Below are positions 16,573-22,582 of a stretch of 22,582 bases of DNA, piece by piece. The notes below the pieces were generated by a model. That model had not been told where the DNA came from and ran no database searches. It saw nothing but the letters and a program-made list of their open reading frames with translations. Positions within the stretch are counted from its first letter, which is position 1; each line of letters starts with the position of its first letter. The translations under genes were made by a program, and so were the position numbers. This DNA is from JBGLNJ01 sp964353405 (GTDB lineage: Bacteria > Chloroflexota > Anaerolineae > Fen-1058), in the NCBI GenBank assembly GCA_964353405.1, contig CAYGWJ010000248.1, positions 1 through 22,582 on the forward strand, in the 5' to 3' direction.

Positions 16573-17415
16573 TTACGGCTTAGGTTCCACGGCCACCAGT
16601 GGGAACACCGTGTAGGTGTGAATCGGCACCGGATCTGGAATGATGGCGCTCCCACCGACCATCCGGTTGGCAACCGCGAACAGCTTGAGCAACTGCGGCT
16701 GAACGCGATAGACCTCGACCACCACCAGGCCGGTCGCCGGCGCGGTACCACTTTGGTTCCGGCTCAAGCTGGCGATAAAGTCGGGATTGATCGTAAAGGT
16801 GCCGGCTCCCGTCGGGTTGACGACAAAAGACGGGAACGCCGGGGTAGGTTGGTTGCCGTACAACGACCACCACAGCACCCCGTCATCGTACACCGGTTGG
16901 CCGTCCTTGATCGGAATAGTGGTCACGATAATGTCATCGCCCGCGTAATCGTTCTCCGTCCAGATGGTCTGCGTGATGGGATTCAGTCCTCCCTCGGGCA
17001 GGTTCAGCAGCGCCAGGCAGCCGGCCACATAAAAGAAATTCAATGTCGGCGATTCTTTGCAATGGTCATAGGTCGTGCCGTTTGCGGCCACATCCCAGCT
17101 CTTGACCTCGGCCGCCCGCGACGGATACTCGATGACACCCGAGTTGCAGTCGGATGTGAAGGAAATCCAATTGGGTTGTGTCAGGTCGGCGGGACCGAAC
17201 GGCTGACAGCGTGTCTCTTTGGGGTCAAGCGGGCTGACATAGCGAGCCGAGGCCCGGCTGGCGTCCAGGGCCGTGATGTAACCGTTGATGAGAAAGCCAA
17301 TCTCGACAAAGCCCGCCAGCAGCAGGACCATGATGGGCACGAACAAAGTGAGTTCGACCAGGCTCTGGCCGCGCTCGCGCTGCGATTTCGTCTTTGAAAA
17401 TGCTGTTGTCTTCAT
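16573..17415 (-). CDS. tadE: TadE-like pseudopilin
   Basis: Starting at ATG 17415 (280 residues; AAGGGG 6 nt upstream), the protein has a TadE-type N-terminus, RERGQSLVELTLFVPIMVLL and LAGFVEIGFLINGYITALDASRASARYVSP (about 14-63), with the GQ-x-x-VE motif at 16-21. The remaining about 215 residues are an extracytoplasmic soluble domain containing DDIIVTTIPI and TGLVVVEVYRVQPQLLKLFAV, which resemble the late strands of other TadE-like proteins. TadE/F pseudopilins are minor subunits needed for Flp pilus biogenesis. It is the first gene after a strong promoter and probably the first of the tadE-tadG-tadE-like-CARDB unit. An in-frame start 42 bp upstream is less likely. Confidence 0.85.
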   Translation of the reverse strand: MKTTAFSKTKSQRERGQSLVELTLFVPIMVLLLAGFVEIGFLINGYITALDASRASARYVSPLDPKETRCQPFGPADLTQPNWISFTSDCNSGVIEYPSRAAEVKSWDVAANGTTYDHCKESPTLNFFYVAGCLALLNLPEGGLNPITQTIWTENDYAGDDIIVTTIPIKDGQPVYDDGVLWWSLYGNQPTPAFPSFVVNPTGAGTFTINPDFIASLSRNQSGTAPATGLVVVEVYRVQPQLLKLFAVANRMVGGSAIIPDPVPIHTYTVFPLVAVEPKP

Positions 17416-17498
17416 ACTTGTCCCCTTGAATGCTGCGACAGGCGCCCAAGGCCCCAAACCATTCGTGTTCCTTACAAAAAAGGATTGCCTCTATGATG

Positions 17499-17527
17499 AT
17501 TATACGCCGAAGGTGTGGCGTTGGCAA
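17499..17527 (-). promoter_or_regulatory. Sigma70-type promoter for the tadE-tadG unit
   Basis: Read on the minus strand, TTGCCA (17527-17522) and TATAAT (17504-17499) are separated by exactly 17 bp, a near-consensus promoter pointing at the tadE-like gene with a leader of about 80 nt. A second TATAAT on the same strand (17538-17533) has no matching -35 box. Repeats at 17531-17579 lie immediately upstream of the -35 box. Confidence 0.75.
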
Positions 17528-17530
17528 GAG

Positions 17531-17579
17531 GTATTATAGTACTGTTATAGATGACGGTTTTGTTATAGCATTGTTATAC
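17531..17579. repeat. Four direct repeats of TTGTTATAG next to the tad promoter
   Basis: The nonamers GTATTATAG (17531), CTGTTATAG (17542), TTGTTATAG (17560) and TTGTTATAC (17571) are in the same orientation with start-to-start distances of 11, 18 and 11 bp, so they form two pairs with identical spacing. The 11-bp step places each pair on one face of the helix. The position just upstream of the tadE promoter, in the 313-bp divergent region, suggests binding of a regulator. AT-rich chance repetition is the alternative. Confidence 0.55.
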
Positions 17580-17590
17580 ACGCTGGCTTG

Positions 17591-17626
17591 CCCTGGCGAA
17601 GGTTTCATCTCTGAACCTTGCCAGGG
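17591..17626. repeat. Palindromic intergenic element, copy 2 (tadE/lipoprotein divergent region)
   Basis: CCCTGGCGAAGGTTTCA (17591-17607) can pair with TGAACCTTGCCAGGG (17612-17626) leaving two single-base bulges and a 4-nt loop. The left arm and the end of the right arm are shared with the element at 9836-9871. It lies in the divergent intergenic region, away from any stop codon, so it is not a terminator for a neighbouring gene. Confidence 0.6.
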
Positions 17627-17652
17627 TGATGGGTTCTAGTACTCGCGATTTA

Positions 17653-17681
17653 TTGCGCCTCCTTTGCAGACATGGTACAAT
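17653..17681 (+). promoter_or_regulatory. Possible promoter for the lipoprotein gene
   Basis: TTGCGC (17653-17658) and TACAAT (17676-17681) are 17 bp apart on the plus strand and would give a leader of about 40 nt before the lipoprotein ATG. The -10 box is good and the -35 box weak. This would make the intergenic region truly divergent. Confidence 0.4.
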
Positions 17682-17728
17682 CCCATTTGGTCCGCGCTTG
17701 AGCGCAATGCCGGGCACAGGGGGACGAA

Positions 17729-18241
17729 ATGTTGACATTCCAAAGGCTTTTCTTGGTGGCTTGCATCGCTGCGCTGTTGGCGGGTTGCACCCAGCCCAGG
17801 CCGGCGCCGGCGCCGACCGCGGGGCCGCTGACCCAGCACACCTGGGCGCCGGCGGACACGCTGCCGCCGGACGGATGGTTCAGCATTGGCGCTGTAGGCC
17901 GCGTCTCGCCGCCTGCCAGTGACACTGTGATCGTGTACCAGAATGGCCTGGCCGTCTATACTGAACCCACCAGCGGGAAGCAATTCCAGAGGCAACTGGA
18001 TGCCCAGGAGATGGCCGTCTGGAAGCGCATGTTCGTCAACCAGGCGAATTTTATGTCGCTCAAGGACAACTATCCGGCCACAACTCCCCAGCCCGACGAC
18101 AATGTCCGCTACACGGTCTTGCTCCGCGAGGGCGACCGGGTCAAAACCGTCGTCGCGATCAAGTCGGGAGCTCCCCCGGCGCTCCAGATTATCCTCGACG
18201 AGTTTTGGAGCCTGGTGGATCAAGTCCAGAGCATCAGTTGA
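17729..18241 (+). CDS. Small secreted lipoprotein, function unknown
   Basis: The 170-residue product has a lipoprotein signal: MLTFQRLFLVACIAALLAGC, with lipobox LAG-C and the lipidated cysteine at residue 20. A Pro/Ala-rich spacer follows. The mature part (about 45-170) is one compact alpha/beta domain: an early VIVYQNGLAVYTEP strand, LDAQEMAVWKRMF, a central YTVLLREGDRVKTVVAI strand pair and a C-terminal helix PPALQIILDEFWSLVDQVQ. That order (strand pair, residues describing a threshold-like helix, strand, helix) recalls small inhibitor-like domains, but I cannot assign a family. AGGGGG stands 6 nt before the ATG. It is followed 67 bp later by the lipid kinase gene on the same strand, so the two may be co-transcribed. 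Confidence 0.82.
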   Translation: MLTFQRLFLVACIAALLAGCTQPRPAPAPTAGPLTQHTWAPADTLPPDGWFSIGAVGRVSPPASDTVIVYQNGLAVYTEPTSGKQFQRQLDAQEMAVWKRMFVNQANFMSLKDNYPATTPQPDDNVRYTVLLREGDRVKTVVAIKSGAPPALQIILDEFWSLVDQVQSIS

Positions 18242-18308
18242 CCCGGTTCTTCGACTGGGCTGCATGCCTTCCGCGCCCTGTTTGCCGCAAGTAAAGGGAC
18301 AAGGGAAT

Positions 18309-19244
18309 GTGCCAGCAACGAATGCTCTCTTGATTCACAACCCCGCCGCCGGGCCGCGCGAGGTCGAAGACGAGCTTGATCTTGTAGTGGAATACCTGAG
18401 CGAGTCCGGCTGGCGAGTTCGCAAGTGCGTCACCGAATGCGCCGGGCAGGCGACTGACTGTGCGCGCCAGGCTGTGTTGGACGGGCTGGACGTTGTACTA
18501 GTGGCGGGCGGTGACGGAACGGTGTGTGAAGCAGTCAACGGGTTGGTGGGCAGCCGCGTGGCGCTCGGCGTGCTGCCGACGGGGACCGGCAACGTGTGGG
18601 CGAAGGAACTGGGCCTGCCGGCGTTCACGCTGCTCAACCCGAACCGATTGCTGGTGGCGGCGCACCTGCTGGCCGAGGCCGCCGCGCGGCCGATTGACGT
18701 TGGGCGCGCGAACGACCGATATTTTCTGCTGTTCGCCGGGTTGGGACTGGATGCCCAAGTGGCGCACGAGATGGAGCCGCGCGAGCGCGCCACCAAGCGA
18801 TTAGGACTATTGCCGTACCTGGTGGCAGCGGCGAGTGCGGCGGTCGAGTTCTATGGGGTCCGCACCACTGTCGTCGTGGATGGCAAAGTCATCAAGGGAC
18901 GGTCGCTCTTTATCCTCGTCAGCAACGCGCAGCTTTATGGCGGCGTGCTGAGGATTACGCCGGACGCCAAGCTCGACGATGGCTGGCTGGACGTGGTGAT
19001 TTTCAACGGCGTCGGCCCAACGTACACGTTGAGACACTTGATCAGCATCTTGGGCGGGCGGCACTTGCAGGACCCGTCGGTCAAGTTCATGCGCGCGCGG
19101 CGCGTAATGGTGGATTGCGCCAAACCGTGGCCGGTTCAGATTGACGGCGATCCCATCGGCACAACGCCGATGACGTTCCAGGTCATTCCCCGTGCGCTAC
19201 GGATCCTCGTTCCCCCGACGGCGCCGGCTGCGTTGTTTGTGTGA
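18309..19244 (+). CDS. Diacylglycerol kinase family lipid kinase
   Basis: The 311-residue product belongs to the DAGK_cat/YegS/DgkB family, which phosphorylates diacylglycerol or related lipids with ATP at the membrane face. The N-terminus ALLIHNPAAG (5-15) is followed by the nucleotide-binding motif GGDGT (67-71) and by PTGTGN (90-95) with NVWAKELGLP. The C-terminal beta-sandwich domain contains FAGLGLDAQV, LFILVSNAQLYGG, DDGWLDVVIF and VQIDGDPIG, all usual for the family. I chose the GTG at 18309 because AAAGGGACAAGGGA lies directly upstream and the protein then begins as family members do; an ATG 45 bp upstream is in frame but lacks a good ribosome site. Its stop is 3 bp from the stop of the opposing gene. 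The exact substrate cannot be read from sequence. Confidence 0.93.
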   Translation: MPATNALLIHNPAAGPREVEDELDLVVEYLSESGWRVRKCVTECAGQATDCARQAVLDGLDVVLVAGGDGTVCEAVNGLVGSRVALGVLPTGTGNVWAKELGLPAFTLLNPNRLLVAAHLLAEAAARPIDVGRANDRYFLLFAGLGLDAQVAHEMEPRERATKRLGLLPYLVAAASAAVEFYGVRTTVVVDGKVIKGRSLFILVSNAQLYGGVLRITPDAKLDDGWLDVVIFNGVGPTYTLRHLISILGGRHLQDPSVKFMRARRVMVDCAKPWPVQIDGDPIGTTPMTFQVIPRALRILVPPTAPAALFV

Positions 19245-19247
19245 TCT

Positions 19248-20999
19248 TTACACGACCTGGATATCCACACTCTTTACGTCGCGGATGGAGGCAAGTGTGC
19301 CTTGCACCGTCTCCGGGGCGCTCGACGTGGCAACCGTCACAGTAAACTCGTCTTCGAACCCGCCGGAGCGGAGGTCAGCTTCCACCGGCTGGCAAGCCAA
19401 GAGCCGCCCGATTCGCTTGACCTGTGTCAGAACCATCATCGCTCGCGCCGATTTGAGCGGCGAGTCTCGGTCAACTTGCACGCGAACACGCAATGTGCGT
19501 TCGCTCGATGGCGTGACACTCGCCGGCGGCTGCGGCGCGCGCGCGGCCTGGCCCGGTTCAGGTGATTTGGCTGGGGCAGGGCGTGCGGCATCTGTGGGTC
19601 GGGCTGATCTCAGTAGCTCGCTGGCCGGTGTCCGCTTAAAAGTGCTGGCGGGCAGGGGCGTCATGAGCGGCGGCGCAGCTTGTGCAGGCGGCGCGCCCGG
19701 TCGTTTGGATCCAGCCGGAGCGGGCGGTTCGACGGGTCGCTGCTTCGACTCTTCCAATTGGTGTGAGAGCGCGGTTGTCCTTCGCTCGACGGACAGCGCA
19801 CAGGCCAGCACATCGCACAGGCCATTCAGCATTTGCGCATCACTCTCGGTCCAGCCAGAGGCTTGGCGCTGCGCGGGCAGCCCGGCGATGAGGACGCCCA
19901 TCGTCTCGCGTTGGTGAACGAGCGGTTCTATCCACAACGGGCCGGTCGCGCCGCCGATCAGCGCGGCCAACGTGGCGTGCTGCAGTTCCTGGTCGGCGTT
20001 CACCAGCAGCGCGCGCTGGCGGCTGACGGCCGAATGGACCGGCAATTGCGAGGCAACGTCAAAAGCCGGGCCGGTGCGCACTTCTGACCGGGCCCGGCAA
20101 ACGGCGGCCACCTCGACGGTGTCGCCGGATTCGTCGAGCAATCCGATCGCCAGCACATCTGCGCCCACGAGGTTGCCGATAGCCGTCCCCGCGCGCTGCA
20201 AAGCCACGTTGACGTTGGTAGCTTGGGCCACGCGTTGGCAGACTCTAATCACAGGCCACGGCACAGCCGCTATCGCCGGGGCGGGTGCTGCGGCCCGCAG
20301 ACTCTCGTCACGCTCGACGGCGCGAAGCATCATCAGGCCGGCCAGCAGCGGGTAGGCACACAGCTCGGCCAGGCGTACCCAGCCCGCCACATGCGTCTGC
20401 GGTTCGGCGTAAATCAAGTGGAGCAGGTGACCGAGGAGCAACAAACCAAAGGCCGTGACGAGCAGCGCCCACTGGGCGCGGCGGCGCATCAGCCCGGCGA
20501 TGATGGCCAGCGCGGCCAACGCCACAGCCCAGACACTCCAGATCAAGTCGGCCGACGTGGCATTGTAAAACGTCCCGGCGCTTTGCGCGTCCCGGTACCA
20601 TGGCGGAGCCAGGAAGGCATACAGGATGGCGCTGCCCATCAGGTTGACGACGACGAGCACCAGCCCGGCCTGAGCGACGTCATCCATGAGCGGTAAGAAC
20701 GCCCACGCCAGCAAGCCAAGACTTGCGACAGCCGCAAAGCGTTCCAGTGGCGGCGTGATCCAGCTCGAGTTGGCGACGCCGGCGATAGACAGCAGGGCCA
20801 CCATCACCTGCGCGCCGCGCAGGACGAGCGCACCAGAGGCAGCCAGGGTCAGACGTAGCGCGCCGCCGGGCCAACCGGAGCGGCGGCCTTGGCCAATCGC
20901 CATGAGCAGAATTGCCTCAAGGGCGAACAGGACAACCAGGTGATACACCAGGTCGCCGGGCGGGACACTCAAGAGTCGAGTGAGTTGGATCACGATCAT
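19248..20999 (-). CDS. Seven-helix membrane sensor with GAF domain and CheA P2-like C-terminal domain
   Basis: The 583-residue protein has seven hydrophobic segments (about 17-37, 47-76, 87-105, 109-131, 151-171, 176-197 and 206-225). A GAF-like domain follows (about 250-405: VNVALQRAGTAIGNLVGADVLAIGLLDESGD, LPVHSAVSRQRALLVN, PLVHQRETMGVLIAGL). Next is a Pro/Ala-rich linker (about 420-500). Residues 502-583 (RTLRVRVQVDRDSPLKSARAMMVL, then a long GGFEDEFTVTVATSS segment and IRDVKSVDIQVV) resemble the P2 (CheY-binding) domain of CheA, with its hallmark LKSARA-x-x-VL. There is no His phosphotransfer, dimerisation or HATPase domain. The ATG has AGGAT 8 nt upstream. It starts 26 bp after the acyl-CoA dehydrogenase stop. 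I infer a membrane sensor or docking protein for a response regulator. The P2 assignment rests on motif memory and needs a profile search. Confidence 0.8.
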   Translation of the reverse strand: MIVIQLTRLLSVPPGDLVYHLVVLFALEAILLMAIGQGRRSGWPGGALRLTLAASGALVLRGAQVMVALLSIAGVANSSWITPPLERFAAVASLGLLAWAFLPLMDDVAQAGLVLVVVNLMGSAILYAFLAPPWYRDAQSAGTFYNATSADLIWSVWAVALAALAIIAGLMRRRAQWALLVTAFGLLLLGHLLHLIYAEPQTHVAGWVRLAELCAYPLLAGLMMLRAVERDESLRAAAPAPAIAAVPWPVIRVCQRVAQATNVNVALQRAGTAIGNLVGADVLAIGLLDESGDTVEVAAVCRARSEVRTGPAFDVASQLPVHSAVSRQRALLVNADQELQHATLAALIGGATGPLWIEPLVHQRETMGVLIAGLPAQRQASGWTESDAQMLNGLCDVLACALSVERRTTALSHQLEESKQRPVEPPAPAGSKRPGAPPAQAAPPLMTPLPASTFKRTPASELLRSARPTDAARPAPAKSPEPGQAARAPQPPASVTPSSERTLRVRVQVDRDSPLKSARAMMVLTQVKRIGRLLACQPVEADLRSGGFEDEFTVTVATSSAPETVQGTLASIRDVKSVDIQVV

Positions 21000-21025
21000 G
21001 CCAATGCATCCTGCGCCTTTTGGTG

Positions 21026-22177
21026 CTAGTGCATCTCCAGCACCTGGCGCGAGATCACCAGGCGCAGCATTTCGCTGGTGCCTTCGCCGATGGTCATCAA
21101 GCGAGCATCCCGATAGGTCAACTCCACGGAGAATTCACGGCTGTAACCATAGCCACCGTGGACCTGGATTGCATTGCGGCAGACGCGCTCAGCCATCTCG
21201 CTGGCAAACAACTTGGCCATCGAGGCTTCTTTGGAAAAGGGACGTTTCTCAGCCTTCAGCCAGGCTGAATGATAGACCATTAAGCGAGCGGCATGGATTT
21301 CTGTCGCCGCATCGGACAACATCCATTGGATCGCCTGGAAGTCCGCAATCGGATGTCCAAAAGCCTGGCGCTCCTGGGCATAATTGACCGCCTGCTCGAA
21401 TGCCGATTGGGCCAAGCCAACCGAAAGCGCAGCGATGCTGATGCGCCCGCCATCCAGGATGGTCAATGTCTGACTCAAACCACACCCCTCCGGTCCCAAC
21501 AAGTTCTCCAGCGGGAGGCACACATCTTCATACGTCACAGCATGAGTGGGCGAGCCTTTCAATCCCATCTTCTTTTCAGGCGGTCCAATGTGCAAGCCGG
21601 GCGTCTCGGTGGGCACGATCAGCATGCTCAGCGAGTGAGGACCGCCGCGCGGGTCAGTCCTCACGAGAGTTACTATGAAATCGGCGAGGCTGGCATTCGT
21701 ACACCACATCTTGCTGCCGTTAACGACCCACATATCCGCGCGGCGTTCGGCGCGCAGCGAGACACCGCCCTGTAAATCTGAACCGGCGCCTGGCTCGGTC
21801 AGCGCCAATGCAGCCAGCTTGCCCTTTCCGCTGGCCGCGCGGGGCAGATATTGTTGTTTTTGCTCGGACGTGCCAAACAGAGCTATCGGGGCACAGCCCA
21901 GCCCATTGTGAGCTGCAATAGCCAGAGCGGTGCTGCCGCAACCCCAACCCAACTCTTCAATTGCGATCGCAGCGCCAACCGGATCGATGCCTGCCCCGCC
22001 GTATTCTTCCGGCACATTTAGCCCTAACAACCCCAGGGGGCCCATCTTTTGGACTGCCTCCCAGTTGAAGCGCCCCTCTTCATCCACCTGGCGCGCTTGC
22101 GGCTTCACCTCATGGGCGACAAAATCGTGCACCGCCTCACGCCACATACGCTGTTCTTCGTTCAGATCGAAATTCAT
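21026..22177 (-). CDS. Acyl-CoA dehydrogenase
   Basis: The 383-residue protein has the standard length and order of the FAD-dependent acyl-CoA dehydrogenase family. It shows an N-terminal helical domain (FDLNEEQRMWREAVHDFVAHEV), the first signature LTEPGAGSD (127-134), WVVNGSKMWCTNASLADF (about 150-167), and the C-terminal region with RQAFG (270-274), QVHGGYGYSREF (338-349) and YRDARLMTIGEGTSEM (355-370), where E365 fits the catalytic base position of short- and medium-chain enzymes. It oxidises an acyl-CoA to the enoyl-CoA and passes electrons to ETF. AGGAGG lies 6 nt before the chosen ATG; an in-frame ATG 60 bp upstream is unlikely. It is not next to other beta-oxidation genes in this window, so chain-length preference is open. 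Confidence 0.95.
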   Translation of the reverse strand: MNFDLNEEQRMWREAVHDFVAHEVKPQARQVDEEGRFNWEAVQKMGPLGLLGLNVPEEYGGAGIDPVGAAIAIEELGWGCGSTALAIAAHNGLGCAPIALFGTSEQKQQYLPRAASGKGKLAALALTEPGAGSDLQGGVSLRAERRADMWVVNGSKMWCTNASLADFIVTLVRTDPRGGPHSLSMLIVPTETPGLHIGPPEKKMGLKGSPTHAVTYEDVCLPLENLLGPEGCGLSQTLTILDGGRISIAALSVGLAQSAFEQAVNYAQERQAFGHPIADFQAIQWMLSDAATEIHAARLMVYHSAWLKAEKRPFSKEASMAKLFASEMAERVCRNAIQVHGGYGYSREFSVELTYRDARLMTIGEGTSEMLRLVISRQVLEMH

Positions 22178-22279
22178 CCTGTCCTCCTTTGGTCCTGCTT
22201 GCTCTAGCCTCACCGGAGCATCCCCATCGAGAAGCACAGCGATGTTTAAGGATTCACGGCTTATCTCGACCGTTCAAAA

Positions 22280-22582
22280 CTACTTTGCCTCCTGCAAAAC
22301 CGATTCGCTGATCCAACCGGCTGTCTCACCAACAACTATTTTCCCCCAATAATAGCCTTTTGCCAATACCCCATTTAGCGGATGAGCCAGCAGAACAGCC
22401 TGGCTGCCTGGAGGCAAGACTGCCAGAGGCGTGTAGTTTATACCGGGACCCAAACGCAGGTTCGCATCCCCATCTTGAGAGACTGTGACGGCATCGCCTG
22501 ATTTGAATCGCTGAGAGCGTTGGATTGGCTGCGCCAAGACCATCATCAGCCCATTTGCGACTACCCGTTCGATCTTATCTGG
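22280..22582 (-). CDS. C-terminal part of an SH3-domain protein (runs off the window)
   Basis: The frame is open to the right edge, so at least 100 residues of a longer protein are seen. An ATG at 22546 exists but has no ribosome site, and the frame upstream (PDKIERVVANGL) is also coding-like. The visible part is a bacterial SH3-like (SH3b) domain: VTVSQDGDANLRLGPGINYT, LAVLPPGSQAVLLAHP and YYWGKIVVGETAGWISESVL, where the NLR-x-GPG motif and the final GW-I-x-x-x-L strand are diagnostic. Such domains usually bind cell-wall peptides or glycans and occur in secreted or cell-wall proteins. It ends 102 bp before the acyl-CoA dehydrogenase start. Confidence 0.85.
   Translation of the reverse strand, partial: PDKIERVVANGLMMVLAQPIQRSQRFKSGDAVTVSQDGDANLRLGPGINYTPLAVLPPGSQAVLLAHPLNGVLAKGYYWGKIVVGETAGWISESVLQEAK

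Noticed and set aside
17943..18308. 5' extension of the lipid kinase frame through the lipoprotein gene
   Set aside because: The extension overlaps a well-supported lipoprotein gene in another frame; a GTG with a strong ribosome site at 18309 gives a family-typical N-terminus.

Overview
The window looks like a piece of a Chloroflexota (Anaerolineae-like) chromosome. The GC content is moderately high. Secreted proteins carry Thr-Pro-rich linkers, there is a Tad pilus locus with no secretin gene (as expected for a cell without a conventional outer membrane), and one secreted protein ends in a short YLPII-RKK tail of a kind I recall from this phylum. The assignment is inference from gene content; no rRNA or tRNA is present.

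Left part (1-3,660): two convergent genes for cell-surface proteins. One has a PA14 lectin-like domain behind Ig-like domains and a Tyr-Pro-Thr tandem repeat. The other has five Cna_B/SdrD-like repeats and a C-terminal LysM domain. A perfect 16-bp hairpin lies between their stop codons.

Centre (3,674-17,527, all minus strand): a Tad/Flp pilus locus in two apparent transcription units. The upstream unit starts at a good sigma70-type promoter (17,499-17,527). It encodes a TadE-like pseudopilin, a TadG-like pseudopilin with a von Willebrand A domain, a TadE-like pseudopilin fused to a large Pro/Thr-linked extracellular region, and a secreted CARDB-like protein. The downstream unit has its own promoter (11,012-11,040). 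It encodes CpaB, CpaE (receiver plus ParA/MinD-like ATPase), the CpaF motor ATPase, TadB and TadC, then the ComF-family phosphoribosyltransferase and long-form ribosome hibernation factor HPF, and ends at a rho-independent terminator (3,674-3,706). Flp pilin, prepilin peptidase and secretin genes are not in the window.

Right part (17,530-22,582): a 313-bp divergent regulatory region holds four direct repeats and a palindromic element that is also found between cpaB and cpaE. It is followed by a plus-strand lipoprotein gene and a diacylglycerol-kinase-family lipid kinase gene. Facing these is a minus-strand group: the end of an SH3-domain protein, an acyl-CoA dehydrogenase, and an unusual seven-helix membrane protein with a GAF domain and a C-terminal domain resembling the CheY-docking P2 domain of CheA but no kinase domain. 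That last protein is the most interesting single object here.
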